A stretch of 64,000 nt of DNA from Candidatus Hydrothermales bacterium (GTDB lineage Bacteria; Hydrothermota; Hydrothermia; Hydrothermales; JAJRUZ01): positions 124,001-188,000 of the forward strand of contig JBCNVI010000003.1 in NCBI GenBank assembly GCA_039630235.1, given 5' to 3'. Positions 46,393 to 55,307 of this stretch are shown piece by piece. Made by a program: the position numbers and the translations under genes. The notes under the pieces were generated by a model, which did not search any database, had not been told where the DNA came from, and saw only the letters and a program-made list of their open reading frames with translations. Each line of letters opens with the position of its first letter. Within the stretch, counting starts at the first letter, position 1.

Positions 46393-47069
46393 CTCTTATT
46401 CAACTTTTAAATGTTAGAAAAATTTACAAAATGGGTAATACATTTGTAAAAGCGATTGATGGAATTACTTTAAAAGTAGAGAAGGGAGAATACCTAGCAA
46501 TTATGGGGCCATCAGGTTCTGGAAAGAGTACACTTTTACATATAATGGGTTTTTTAGATAGAGTAAGTGAGGGAACATACATTTTTAAGGGCAAAAATGT
46601 TTCAGATTATACAGAAGATGAGCTTGCAAATATAAGAAATAGGGAGGTAGGATTTGTTTTTCAGTTTTTTTATCTTATACCGAGAATAACAGTGTTTCAA
46701 AATGTGGAGTTACCACTTGTATACCGTGGTATCCCAAAAAGAGAAAGGGTAGAAATTGTTGATTATTATTTGAAAGAAGTAGGACTTTTTGAAAGGAGAA
46801 ATCATAGACCTCACGAGTTATCAGGTGGAGAAATGCAAAGAGCAGCTATAGCAAGAGCACTTGTCTCAGGAGCAGAGATTTTACTAGCTGACGAACCAAC
46901 TGGGAATTTGGACACAAAATCTGGAAATGAAATTTTAAATATTTTTGACAAATTGAATGAAAAGGGTATAACAGTAATTGTTGTAACACATGACCATGAC
47001 GTTGCAAAAAGGGCAAAAAGAGTTATTTCCTTAAGGGATGGAAAAATAGAAGGAGAAAAGTTGAAATAG
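46389..47069 (+). CDS. ABC transporter ATPase (MacB/LolD type)
   Basis: A 226-residue ATPase with Walker A GPSGSGKSTLLHIMGF (~39), signature LSGGEMQRAAIARAL and Walker B ILLADEPTGNLD, then the switch His in VVTHDHDVA. It pairs with the MacB-like permease to drive the pump. In E. coli the two parts are one polypeptide; here they are separate genes with the channel and adaptor between them. Its last codons contain the TTGAAA -35 box of the eno promoter. Confidence 0.95.
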   Translation: MTLIQLLNVRKIYKMGNTFVKAIDGITLKVEKGEYLAIMGPSGSGKSTLLHIMGFLDRVSEGTYIFKGKNVSDYTEDELANIRNREVGFVFQFFYLIPRITVFQNVELPLVYRGIPKRERVEIVDYYLKEVGLFERRNHRPHELSGGEMQRAAIARALVSGAEILLADEPTGNLDTKSGNEILNIFDKLNEKGITVIVVTHDHDVAKRAKRVISLRDGKIEGEKLK

Positions 47070-47090
47070 TCTTATCTTAGTACTTACAAT
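47061..47090 (+). promoter_or_regulatory. eno promoter (predicted leaderless)
   Basis: TTGAAA (47061-47066), an 18-nt spacer and TACAAT (47085-47090) end 6 nt before the eno ATG at 47097. The -35 overlaps the stop of the ATPase gene. There is no Shine-Dalgarno, although eno is normally highly expressed. Confidence 0.65.
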
Positions 47091-47096
47091 TAATCT

Positions 47097-48365
47097 ATGA
47101 AAATCAAAGACCTTAGGGCTTATGAGGTTCTCGATTCAAGGGGGAACCCTACGTTAAAGGTAGTGTGTGTCTTGGAGAATGGGGTTAAGGGGGCGGCTTT
47201 TGTTCCATCTGGTGCTTCAACAGGGACTTTTGAGGCACTTGAATTAAGAGACGGCGATAAAAAGAGATTCTTGGGAAAAGGCGTTCTAAAGGCTATTAGT
47301 TCAGTAGAGAAGGAGATTGCCCTAATAATAAAGGGCATGGATGTTTTTGATCAAAGGAAAATAGATGAACTGATGATAAACCTTGATGGAACTGAAAATA
47401 AAAGTAGACTTGGTGCAAATGCGATCCTTGGAGTTTCACTTGCTGTTTCAAGAGCTGCAGCTTCTCTTGTAGGAGAGCCACTTTTTAGATATTTAGGAGG
47501 CGTATTTGCCTCTTATATTCCCATCCCTCTGATGAATTTTATTAACGGGGGAGTTCATGCAGATAATCCCTTAGACATACAGGAATTTATGATAGTGCCT
47601 ATAGGATTTGATACTTTTAGTGAGGCCCTACGTGCAGGCTCTGAAATTTATCATACACTTAAAGCCATTTTGAAGGAAAAAGGGCTAACAACAGCAGTCG
47701 GAGATGAAGGCGGTTTTGCTCCCTATATTGAAAATACAAAAAAGGCTCTTGATCTTATTCTTTTAGCTATAGAAAAAGCAGGCTATAAACAAGGCGAAGA
47801 AGTCTATCTTGCACTAGATGTTGCAGCAAGTGAACTGTGGGATAGTAAAGAAAATACTTACAAAATAGATGGTAAAGTTTATAAACTTGATGATCTGATA
47901 GATTTTTATTTAGATATTGTTAATAACTATCCTATTTTTTCAGTTGAGGATCCCTTAGCTGAAGAGGATTGGCAGGGGTGGAAGGTCTTTACTGAGAAGT
48001 TCAGGGAAAAGATAATGATAGTTGGGGATGATGTTTTTGTGACAAATGTTAAAAGATTTGAAAGGGGAATAAAAGAGGAGGTGGCGAATGCTATTCTTGT
48101 TAAATTAAATCAGATAGGTACATTAACTGAGACACTGGATGTTATAAACATTGCAAAAGCGCACGGTTATAAAACAATTATTTCTCATAGATCTGGGGAA
48201 ACAGAGGATACCTACATTGCTGATCTTGCCGTTGCAACGAATTCTCTATTTATTAAAACAGGTGCTGTTGCAAGAAGTGAAAGAACCTGTAAATATAATA
48301 GACTTTTAGAAATAGAGAGAGATTATCCTGAACTTGTTTTCTGGGGGAAGAAAATTAAAAAGTGA
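47097..48365 (+). CDS. eno: Enolase
   Basis: Interconverts 2-phosphoglycerate and phosphoenolpyruvate. It has [11 protein letters not shown] at the start, [48 protein letters not shown], and the signature [16 protein letters not shown] followed by [18 protein letters not shown]. It is 422 residues and complete. It overlaps the ftsB-like gene by 4 nt; eno-ftsB adjacency is widely conserved. Confidence 0.97.
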   Translation: MKIKDLRAYEVLDSRGNPTLKVVCVLENGVKGAAFVPSGASTGTFEALELRDGDKKRFLGKGVLKAISSVEKEIALIIKGMDVFDQRKIDELMINLDGTENKSRLGANAILGVSLAVSRAAASLVGEPLFRYLGGVFASYIPIPLMNFINGGVHADNPLDIQEFMIVPIGFDTFSEALRAGSEIYHTLKAILKEKGLTTAVGDEGGFAPYIENTKKALDLILLAIEKAGYKQGEEVYLALDVAASELWDSKENTYKIDGKVYKLDDLIDFYLDIVNNYPIFSVEDPLAEEDWQGWKVFTEKFREKIMIVGDDVFVTNVKRFERGIKEEVANAILVKLNQIGTLTETLDVINIAKAHGYKTIISHRSGETEDTYIADLAVATNSLFIKTGAVARSERTCKYNRLLEIERDYPELVFWGKKIKK

Positions 48366-48583
48366 GGAAAAGAAATTTTTTTACATTATTTTTTCTTACT
48401 CTGATGAGTATTTATTTACTTTTTTTTGATAACTATGGGCTTTTAAAGTTTTTTTCGCTTAGTAGAAAATTAAATAAGTTAGAAGAAGAAAAGAATTTCC
48501 TGATGGCAAAGCAAATTATTTATAAAGATAGAATAAAATTTTTAAATACGGAGTTGGGAAAAAAATTAAAAAAATATTTTTAA
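48362..48583 (+). CDS. FtsB/DivIC-like cell-division protein
   Basis: A 73-residue bitopic protein: a short basic N-terminus, one membrane span (~6-25, [21 protein letters not shown]), then a short coiled coil (~35-70). Size, topology and the position after eno match FtsB/DivIC, which bridges FtsL and FtsQ in the divisome. Sequence identity cannot be judged at this length. The GTG start overlaps the eno stop. Confidence 0.72.
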   Translation: MRKRNFFTLFFLTLMSIYLLFFDNYGLLKFFSLSRKLNKLEEEKNFLMAKQIIYKDRIKFLNTELGKKLKKYF

Positions 48584-48596
48584 ACTGGGGGTAAAA

Positions 48597-49454
48597 ATGG
48601 CAAAAATTCTTGATGGTAAAATCGTAGCTTCTGAGTGGAAAAAGGAAATTCATAAAAAGGTATTAGAACTTAAAAAAAATGGGGTTATCCCTTTTTTAAA
48701 TGTTTTTTTGATTGGTGATAATCCTGCCTCAGTTCTCTACGTAAAAAATAAGAAAAAATCCGCTGAAGAAATAGATATGAACTGTGAAATAATCCATTTT
48801 GAAAGCAACATTTCAAAGGAAAGCTTAAGAGATGAGATAAAAAAAAGAAGCGAAGATAAAAATGTGCACGGTATAATCGTTCAACTTCCCCTTCCTCCAC
48901 ACCTTAACTCAGATGAAGTAGCTGAGTATATCGTTCCTTCAAAAGATGTGGATGGATTCTCACCGTATAACCTAGGAAGATTACTAAGAGGTGATCCCGT
49001 GTTTATTCCAGCAACACCTTACGGAATTTTAAAAATTCTTGATTACTATAATATTAGCGTTACTGGGAAACATGTTGTTGTAGTTGGAAGAAGCAACATA
49101 GTTGGAAAACCTATGGCAATTTCGCTTTTACTTAAGGGAAGGGATGCTACGGTTACTGTTTGTCATTCAAAAACAGAGAATCTCAGTAAAATAACAAAAG
49201 AAGCAGAAATTCTAATAGTTGCAGCTGGTGTAAAAAGACTAATTAATAAAGACTATGTAAGAAAAGGTCAAGTTGTTATAGATGTAGGTATTCATAAGGA
49301 AGGCTCTTTTTGGGTTGGTGACGTAGATTTTGATGAGGTTAAAGATATTGTAGAGTATATAACACCTGTTCCTGGTGGTGTAGGGCCGATGACTGTAGCT
49401 GGTCTTCTTGCAAACACCTGCAAAGCTGCAGAAATATCTTTAGAGCATGGATGA
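48597..49454 (+). CDS. folD: Bifunctional methylenetetrahydrofolate dehydrogenase/cyclohydrolase
   Basis: Interconverts 5,10-methylene-, methenyl- and 10-formyl-THF. It has the ASVLYVKNKKKSAEEI active-site stretch with Lys (~43-58), VQLPLPPHLN, KDVDGFSPYNLGRL, VVVGRSNIVGKPMA (NADP loop) and the terminal YITPVPGGVGPMTVAGLLAN. It is 285 residues and complete. RBS GGGGG. It overlaps the next gene by 8 nt. Confidence 0.97.
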   Translation: MAKILDGKIVASEWKKEIHKKVLELKKNGVIPFLNVFLIGDNPASVLYVKNKKKSAEEIDMNCEIIHFESNISKESLRDEIKKRSEDKNVHGIIVQLPLPPHLNSDEVAEYIVPSKDVDGFSPYNLGRLLRGDPVFIPATPYGILKILDYYNISVTGKHVVVVGRSNIVGKPMAISLLLKGRDATVTVCHSKTENLSKITKEAEILIVAAGVKRLINKDYVRKGQVVIDVGIHKEGSFWVGDVDFDEVKDIVEYITPVPGGVGPMTVAGLLANTCKAAEISLEHG

Positions 49455-50511
49455 GATAAATAAAATAATTGAAGAAGTTTTTGTTATACACAGCTTTTAT
49501 AAAAAGAAAAATATTCCTGTTTACATAGGTTATTTTACGTCAGATAATATAAGTGAGAATTTAAAATTTTTAAGGTCTAAATTAAGGGAGATAAATTATG
49601 TTCCGGCTGTTTATAAATTAAAGGGCTTTTATTATGCTATAGAGATTTATCCTGAGTACAGAATAAAGTTTAAAGATTTTATTATAGCTCTCCTTTTGCT
49701 ACTTATGACAGTTCTTACTACAATGTTTGCTGGTTCGATGCATTACATTGGTGATTTTGAGAAATTTTTAGAAAATTTCCCAGAGTCTTTACTTTATGGT
49801 TTTCCGTTTTCTTTTTCTTTGCTTTCGATTCTTTTATCACATGAAATGGGGCACTTTTTAATGAGTCGAAAATTTGGTGTTCATTCGACTCTTCCTTATT
49901 TTATTCCTGTTCCTCATCCTCTTGTAGGTACATTCGGTGCCTTTATAAAAGTTAAGTCACCTATTCCTGATAGGAAAGCTCTTTTGAGGATTGGTGCAGC
50001 GGGTCCCCTGTTTGGTGTAGCTATTTCAATACCTTTTTTGATTTGGGGGATAAGTAAATCTAAAATAGTTTTTTTAGAGGATGAAAGAGGTATTTTTTTG
50101 GGGGATCCTCTTCTTTTTAAGTTTCTATTTTATTTAATAAGGGGTGATTTACCTCAAGATGCTGATGTTTTGCTTCATCCTGTTGCTTTTGCAGGATGGA
50201 TAGGTCTTTTTGTAACCGCTATGAACCTTTTACCTTTTTCTCAACTTGATGGTGGTCATATTATGTACGCACTTTTAGGAGAAAAGTTTCAAATAATTCA
50301 ATATATACTTTTTCCCTTTTTGATTTTAATTGGTTTTATATGGCCAGGTTGGTTTTTCTGGGGCTTTTTAATACTTCTTTTTGGACTTAGACATCCACCC
50401 CCCGTAGACAATATAACTCCCCTTGATAAAAATGACAAAATATTAGGTCTGATTTGCGTAGTTATCTTTATCTTAACTTTCCATCCCGTTCCTTTTACAG
50501 TAAAGTATTAA
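49447..50511 (+). CDS. Site-2 protease-family (M50) membrane metalloprotease
   Basis: A 354-residue intramembrane zinc protease. A ~75-residue cytoplasmic N-terminus precedes the spans. The HExxH motif is in ILLSHEMGHFLMSRKFG (~136) and the third ligand Asp is in PFSQLDGGHIMYALLG (~262). The VGTFGAFIKVKSPIPDRKALLRIGAAGPLFG segment resembles the EGY-like branch of M50. There is no PDZ domain. Substrate unknown; regulated intramembrane cleavage of a membrane protein is the family role. Confidence 0.9.
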   Translation: MDEINKIIEEVFVIHSFYKKKNIPVYIGYFTSDNISENLKFLRSKLREINYVPAVYKLKGFYYAIEIYPEYRIKFKDFIIALLLLLMTVLTTMFAGSMHYIGDFEKFLENFPESLLYGFPFSFSLLSILLSHEMGHFLMSRKFGVHSTLPYFIPVPHPLVGTFGAFIKVKSPIPDRKALLRIGAAGPLFGVAISIPFLIWGISKSKIVFLEDERGIFLGDPLLFKFLFYLIRGDLPQDADVLLHPVAFAGWIGLFVTAMNLLPFSQLDGGHIMYALLGEKFQIIQYILFPFLILIGFIWPGWFFWGFLILLFGLRHPPPVDNITPLDKNDKILGLICVVIFILTFHPVPFTVKY

Positions 50512-50806
50512 TATAAAGACCACACAAGATACCTTTTATGTCCCATATAAGATCTTTAATACTAAAATTATTTTTTCTCTTTTTATCGACTATTTCTTTT
50601 GAAATCGATAAAGATATTGGTATTCCGCAGGAAATTAAAATAACTTTCTTATCGTCAAGCTTTAAATTGAATTTTGTCTCAGAGTAGAGGATATTTGTAA
50701 TAGCTAAATTCAGGTAAAAATGTTTAAATTTATCTTCGCTCCAATAATTGTCTTTCACACTTTTTTCAGAACTTAAAATTATAAATACTAAAAGAATATT
50801 TTTCAG
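50495..50806 (-). CDS. Small exported YfiM/DUF2279-like protein with a probable CTG start
   Basis: The readable core (DKFKHFYLNLAITNILYS and SKEIVDKKRKNNFSIKDLIWDIKGILCGLY) resembles the small YfiM-type proteins, with DKxxHF, a KE(I/V)xD motif and KDLxWD. A GTG at 50758 gives 87 residues but leaves out an excellent signal peptide in the same frame (KNILLVFIILSS). The frame opens after a TAA, and the only plausible start that includes the signal is CTG at 50806-50804, giving 103 residues. That start lies 1 nt after the iorB stop, suggesting translational coupling. The 3' end overlaps the protease gene by 17 nt. Confidence 0.6.
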   Translation of the reverse strand: MKNILLVFIILSSEKSVKDNYWSEDKFKHFYLNLAITNILYSETKFNLKLDDKKVILISCGIPISLSISKEIVDKKRKNNFSIKDLIWDIKGILCGLYINTLL

Positions 50807-50807
50807 A

Positions 50808-51392
50808 CTAAGACTTTATAAGATTTTTACCTTTCTTGAAAGCTCTTACATTGATCTCAGAGTACTCAGTTGGGGAGTTTTCTCTAATCACTTTTTCCCA
50901 AATTTTCTCTTCAAAGGGTAAAAACGTTGAGAGAACGCCTAAGAGTAAGATATTAAAAGACCTAGCGTTTCCTATTTTTTCAGCCAGGTCCACAGCTGGA
51001 ATAAAATACAATTTCTCTGTAATTTTTCTTAGAGTCTCTTCTACATTTTTAGGATACTCCTCGAGTCCTAAGGATACAATAGGTGGAACAAGCTCAAGAT
51101 CATTAACAATAATTATTGGTGAGTTTTTCTTTAAATAATGAACCCATCTGAGAGTTTCTGCTTTTTCAAAGGATAGAAGAATATCACCTTTTCCTTTTTC
51201 AATTAAGGGAGAGTACACCTTCTTTGCAATTCTAACATGAGATACTACACTTCCACCTCTTTGAGCCATCCCGTGAACTTCACTTTTTTTAACATCAAAG
51301 CCAGATTCCATCGCAGTTAGAGCAAGAATTTCCGAAGAAAGAATAATTCCCTGCCCCCCCACTCCACTTATTATTATGTTAAACTCCTTCAT
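50808..51392 (-). CDS. iorB: Indolepyruvate:ferredoxin oxidoreductase beta subunit
   Basis: The gamma/beta-type chain of the 2-oxoacid:ferredoxin oxidoreductase that oxidises aryl pyruvates from aromatic amino acids. It begins MKEFNIIISGVGGQGIILSSEI and has the KKSEVHGMAQRGGSVVSHVR motif. The ATG at 51392 overlaps the iorA stop by 4 nt and gives 194 residues; the frame is open 11 codons further up but inside iorA. Confidence 0.94.
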   Translation of the reverse strand: MKEFNIIISGVGGQGIILSSEILALTAMESGFDVKKSEVHGMAQRGGSVVSHVRIAKKVYSPLIEKGKGDILLSFEKAETLRWVHYLKKNSPIIIVNDLELVPPIVSLGLEEYPKNVEETLRKITEKLYFIPAVDLAEKIGNARSFNILLLGVLSTFLPFEEKIWEKVIRENSPTEYSEINVRAFKKGKNLIKS

Positions 51393-53125
51393 ACGATAGC
51401 CGTTACTGGACACACCTGGGTACAAAGATCACATCCTACGCATAAAAGTGGTGATATAAATGCCTTTCCATTACGAATTGAAATTGCAGGACACCCAACT
51501 CTGATACAGGCTTTACATTTTTCTCCAAGACATTTTTCCTCTAAAACTCTCTTTTTTTCTTTTTTACTGAAATACTCTCTACTTTCTTTTAAGAGTGCAC
51601 ATGGAGCCCTTGATATTATCACCGCGGCCTCCTCACTTTCAATAGCACTCTTTAAGGTTTTAAGGGTTTCTTTTATATCATACGGATTAACCTCATAAAC
51701 CTTTTCAATTCCACAGGCTTTGGCAAGTTCTTTTAGATTTATTTCCTTAGTTTTCTCGCCCTTTGCTGTTTTACCTGTACCAGGGTGATCCTGATGTCCT
51801 GTCATAGCTGTTGTTCTATTGTCAAGGATAATTGTTTTTACAGTCCCCTTGTTGTAGGCGATATTTATTAGGCCGGTTACGCCTGAGTGAAGAAAAGTTG
51901 AATCACCTATTACAGCTACCATTCTTTTAGAAAAGTCTTTACCTCTTGCCTTTTCAAACCCTAAGGCATTTCCAATAGAAGCACCCATACATATACAGGT
52001 GTCCATAGCATTGAATGGTGGAAGGGCACCAAGTGTATAACAACCTATATCTCCAGTAACAGTTACTTTTAGTTTTGATAGACAATAGAAAACACCTGTG
52101 TGGGGACATCCTGGACAAAGTTGTGGTGGTCTTCTTACAGTTTTTAGTGGGTCTGGATGTGGAAGCTCTCTTTTTTTAATCGATTTTCTTACAATATCAG
52201 GGTTTAACTCGTCACAAATGGGCAAATATTTTTTCCCCTCTACTTTATAGCCAAGTATTTTAATCTCCTCCTCCAGGAAGGGTTCATTTTCCTCAATCAC
52301 GATTATCTTCTTTACTTTTTTATAAAACTTCTTGAACAGCTTTTCTGGGAAGGGGAAGGGCATTCCGATTTTTAAAAACCAAGCGTCCTTAAATACTTCT
52401 TTTGCGTAATTATAGGCCACACCCGATGAAACTATTCCTATACTATTTTTACCCTTTTCGATTCTGTTTAAAATTGACTCAGAAGAGTATTCTTTAAGTT
52501 TTAAGAGTTTTTCTTCGAGTACTTTGTGTCTTTCTCGGGCGTTTGCCGGTAGTAGTATAAATTGGCTTGGATTTTTAACGTAATCTTTTACTGGTACTTC
52601 TTTTCTTTCCGAGACTTCTACGATACCCTTAGTATGTGAGACTCTTGTGGACATTCTAAAAAGGACAGGGGTTTCGAATTTTTCGGAGATTTCAAAGGCA
52701 AGTTTAATGAAATCGTATGCCTCTTGGGCGTCGGAGGGTTCAATAATCGGTATTTTGGCAAATTTAGCGTATCTTCTTGTGTCTTGTTCGTTCTGTGATG
52801 AGTGCATACCTGGATCATCACAGGAGATGATGACAAATCCACCTTTTGTGCCGGCGTAGGCAGAAGAAAAAAGTGGATCAGCAGCAACGTTTAGTCCTAC
52901 ATGTTTCATAGATACTACACTTCTTGCCCCAGCTATTGCTGCTCCATATGCAACTTCAAAGGCTACTTTTTCGTTTGTGGACCACTCTGTATTAACTTCA
53001 GGGTATTTAGAGAGATTTTCAAGTATTTCTGTTGATGGGGTGCCGGGATACGCACAGGCGACCTTAACTCCTGCTTCCCAAGCTCCCCGTGCTACTGCTT
53101 CGTTGCCAGAGATTAGCAGTTTCAT
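51389..53125 (-). CDS. iorA: Indolepyruvate:ferredoxin oxidoreductase alpha subunit
   Basis: A TPP- and Fe-S-dependent enzyme of anaerobic amino-acid breakdown. The N-terminal pyrimidine-binding half has SGNEAVARGAWEAGVKVACAYPG. The TPP half has PPQLCPGCPHTGVFY and VTGDIGCYTLG, with GDSTFLHSG for Mg-TPP. The C-terminal ferredoxin-like domain has Cys clusters in KCKACIRVGCP and CVGCDLCTQVCP. It is 578 residues and complete. Its presence points to a ferredoxin-based anaerobic metabolism. Confidence 0.95.
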   Translation of the reverse strand: MKLLISGNEAVARGAWEAGVKVACAYPGTPSTEILENLSKYPEVNTEWSTNEKVAFEVAYGAAIAGARSVVSMKHVGLNVAADPLFSSAYAGTKGGFVIISCDDPGMHSSQNEQDTRRYAKFAKIPIIEPSDAQEAYDFIKLAFEISEKFETPVLFRMSTRVSHTKGIVEVSERKEVPVKDYVKNPSQFILLPANARERHKVLEEKLLKLKEYSSESILNRIEKGKNSIGIVSSGVAYNYAKEVFKDAWFLKIGMPFPFPEKLFKKFYKKVKKIIVIEENEPFLEEEIKILGYKVEGKKYLPICDELNPDIVRKSIKKRELPHPDPLKTVRRPPQLCPGCPHTGVFYCLSKLKVTVTGDIGCYTLGALPPFNAMDTCICMGASIGNALGFEKARGKDFSKRMVAVIGDSTFLHSGVTGLINIAYNKGTVKTIILDNRTTAMTGHQDHPGTGKTAKGEKTKEINLKELAKACGIEKVYEVNPYDIKETLKTLKSAIESEEAAVIISRAPCALLKESREYFSKKEKKRVLEEKCLGEKCKACIRVGCPAISIRNGKAFISPLLCVGCDLCTQVCPVTAIV

Positions 53126-53182
53126 TTTTCCCTTTTATTAGAAGTAATTATAATATCTTTATGAGGATTTTTCAAATATATA

Positions 53183-53211
53183 TTGAAATTTTTGATTTTT
53201 GGTGTTATAAT
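53183..53211 (+). promoter_or_regulatory. tRNA-fMet promoter
   Basis: TTGAAA (53183-53188), a 17-nt spacer and TATAAT (53206-53211) end 10 nt before the first base of the tRNA. This is the closest match to consensus in the window and supports TTGAAA/TATAAT as the housekeeping promoter of this organism. Confidence 0.75.
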
Positions 53212-53221
53212 TATAAAACAT

Positions 53222-53293
53222 CGCGGGGTGTTGCAGCGGTAGCATTTGGGGCTCATAACCCCAAGGTCGCGGGTTCGAATCCCGCCCCCGCAA
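53222..53293 (+). tRNA. Initiator tRNA-fMet (anticodon CAT)
   Basis: A 72-nt tRNA. The first base C1 faces A72, the unpaired C1-A72 mismatch of bacterial initiators. The anticodon stem carries three G-C pairs (GGG-CTCATAA-CCC), the second initiator hallmark. The T-arm is GCGGG-TTCGAAT-CCCGC. CCA is not encoded. T8 is present, so it can be a ThiI substrate. It lies 13 nt before trxA and is probably co-transcribed with it. Confidence 0.97.
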
Positions 53294-53306
53294 TTTTTTT
53301 ATTTTA

Positions 53307-53627
53307 ATGCTTATCCCAGAGGTCAATGACTCTGACTTCGAGGAGAAGGTCCTTAAGTCAGATAAGCCCTGCGTTGTAGACTTTTGGGCTGACTGGTGTC
53401 ATCCTTGTAAGATGATTGAACCCTCTATGGAAGAACTCTACCTCAAATATAAAGATAAGGTAAACTTTTTTAAAATAAACGTCGACGATAACTCAGAAAT
53501 ACCATCGAGGTATTACGTAATGAGCATCCCTACAATACTTTTTATTAAAAACGGCGAAATCGTAGACAGAATAATAGGAGCTGTGCCCAAGAAAACAATC
53601 GAGGAAAGAATCTTGCAGCTTTTGTAA
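53307..53627 (+). CDS. trxA: Thioredoxin with a WCHPC active site
   Basis: A 106-residue cytoplasmic thioredoxin. The active site is DFWADWCHPCKMIEP with Cys31 and Cys34; the cis-Pro is in MSIPTILFIKNG (~74). His replaces the usual Gly in CGPC, which would be expected to raise the redox potential. An extra Cys22 is present. No Shine-Dalgarno precedes the ATG; only T-rich sequence separates it from the tRNA. It is followed after 2 nt by gatC. Confidence 0.92.
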   Translation: MLIPEVNDSDFEEKVLKSDKPCVVDFWADWCHPCKMIEPSMEELYLKYKDKVNFFKINVDDNSEIPSRYYVMSIPTILFIKNGEIVDRIIGAVPKKTIEERILQLL

Positions 53628-53629
53628 AC

Positions 53630-53914
53630 TTGGAATTAGAAAAAGAGGTAAAAAGAATCTCTGAACTCGCAAGAATAAAAATAGAAGACTATAATTATTT
53701 TGTTGAAAATTTCTTGAAAATTTTAAATCTTTTTAAAAAAATAAATGAACTTGATCTAGAAAACGAAAAGCCCTTTTTTTATCTTGAACATTTAAAGACA
53801 GAGTTAAGAAAAGATGAAGATATAGAATTTGCTGATAGAGAGCTATTATTTTTAAACTCTCCTGAAAAAAAAGGAAACTTTTTTGTAGCTGAAAGCCCTA
53901 TTGAGTTGGGTTAA
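53630..53914 (+). CDS. gatC: Asp/Glu-tRNA amidotransferase subunit C
   Basis: The small stabilising subunit of GatCAB. It is 94 residues, with VKRISELARIKI at the start and a DREL and FVAESPI region at the end, as in the family (consensus ...PEREGGFFKVPxV). The TTG start lies 2 nt after the trxA stop. It overlaps gatA by 14 nt. Confidence is helped by its position ahead of gatA and gatB. Confidence 0.88.
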   Translation: MELEKEVKRISELARIKIEDYNYFVENFLKILNLFKKINELDLENEKPFFYLEHLKTELRKDEDIEFADRELLFLNSPEKKGNFFVAESPIELG

Positions 53915-55307
53915 AAAAATTATATCATCCTATAAAGAGGGAGAAAAATTACCCTCTGAAGCCCTGGTCGATTTTTTTAAAAGAGCAAAAGAGAATAAGT
54001 TTAACTCCTTTATAACTTTAAATGATAGAGTATTTGATGAGGCTGAGATTTTAGATAGAAAAGTAAAAGAGGGAAAAATTGAGGGTAAGTTGTTTGGAAT
54101 CCCTGTATCTGTAAAAGATAATATTCTCGTGAAAAATTTAAGGGTTACTTGTGCCTCCAAAATACTTGAGAATTATATTGCTCCATATGATGCAACGGTA
54201 ATAGAAAGGATAAAGAAAGAGGGAGCTTTAATCATAGGAAAAACAAACTTAGATGAATTTGCTATGGGTTCCTCTAATGAATATTCCTACTTTGGTCCTG
54301 CTTATAATCCTTATGATACAGAGAGAGTTCCTGGTGGATCTTCTGGTGGTTCAGCTATTTCTGTAGCTAACAGTGAAGCAGTGCTATCTTTGGGTTCTGA
54401 TACAGGAGGTTCAGTTAGATTGCCAGCATCTTTTTGTAACGTTTACGGTTTAAAACCGACATACGGAGCTGTCTCTAGGTACGGCTTAATAGCCTTTGCC
54501 TCCTCTTTAGATCAGATAGGACCTTTCTCAAAGTATATAGAAGATCTTGAAATAATATTTGATGTAATAAAGGGTAAAGATGAAAGAGATAATACCTCAG
54601 TAAAATATCCAGATTTGAAGGTTGAAATAAAGTATCCTCTAAAAATAGGGGTTTTAAAGGATTCTTTTTCTGATAAGGTTGAAGATGAAATTAAGGAAAA
54701 ACTTGATGAGTTCATTTTAGTTCTTGAAAAAGAGGGGATTGCTAAATTTAGTGAATTTGAGATGGAATCATTTGAGTATGCTATAGCTGTTTATTACATA
54801 GTAGCTTGTGCAGAGGCTTCCTCGAACCTGGCACGCTATGATGGGGTTCGCTATGGATTTAAAAAGGGAGGGGAGAGTCTTTTGTCAATGTATGAAGAAA
54901 CAAGAACTTTAGGATTTGGTGAAGAGGTTAAAAGGAGAATCTTAACAGGTACGTTTGTTTTAAAAAGTGGTTATTATGAAGAGTATTACTTAAAGGCGCA
55001 AAAGGCAAGGACAAAGATTTTAAAGGAGTTTATGAAGAATTTTGAGAAATTTGATCTTTTACTTTCGCCTGTTTCTCCAACTCTTCCTTTTAAGATAGGG
55101 GAAAAGATAAATGACCCAGTTACAATGTATCTATCTGATATATTTACTGTTCCAGTAAATTTAGCTGGACTTCCAGCTATTGCTTTCCCATACTCTTTTT
55201 CTAAAAACAATTTGCCCATTGGGTTTCAGTTTATCGGTAAATTTTTTGATGAATATCTCTTTTTTTCTATTTTAAAAAAGATTGAGAATCTTTTTAATCT
55301 GGGATGA
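53901..55307 (+). CDS. gatA: Asp/Glu-tRNA amidotransferase subunit A
   Basis: The amidase that frees ammonia from glutamine or asparagine for transamidation. It is 468 residues, with VKDNILVKN containing the catalytic Lys (~73), the Gly/Ser-rich amidase signature VPGGSSGGSAISVANSEAVLSLGSD and TGGSVRLPASFCNVYGLKPTYG. The TTG start lies within gatC. With gatB it completes the route to Gln-tRNA and/or Asn-tRNA. Confidence 0.96.
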   Translation: MSWVKKIISSYKEGEKLPSEALVDFFKRAKENKFNSFITLNDRVFDEAEILDRKVKEGKIEGKLFGIPVSVKDNILVKNLRVTCASKILENYIAPYDATVIERIKKEGALIIGKTNLDEFAMGSSNEYSYFGPAYNPYDTERVPGGSSGGSAISVANSEAVLSLGSDTGGSVRLPASFCNVYGLKPTYGAVSRYGLIAFASSLDQIGPFSKYIEDLEIIFDVIKGKDERDNTSVKYPDLKVEIKYPLKIGVLKDSFSDKVEDEIKEKLDEFILVLEKEGIAKFSEFEMESFEYAIAVYYIVACAEASSNLARYDGVRYGFKKGGESLLSMYEETRTLGFGEEVKRRILTGTFVLKSGYYEEYYLKAQKARTKILKEFMKNFEKFDLLLSPVSPTLPFKIGEKINDPVTMYLSDIFTVPVNLAGLPAIAFPYSFSKNNLPIGFQFIGKFFDEYLFFSILKKIENLFNLG

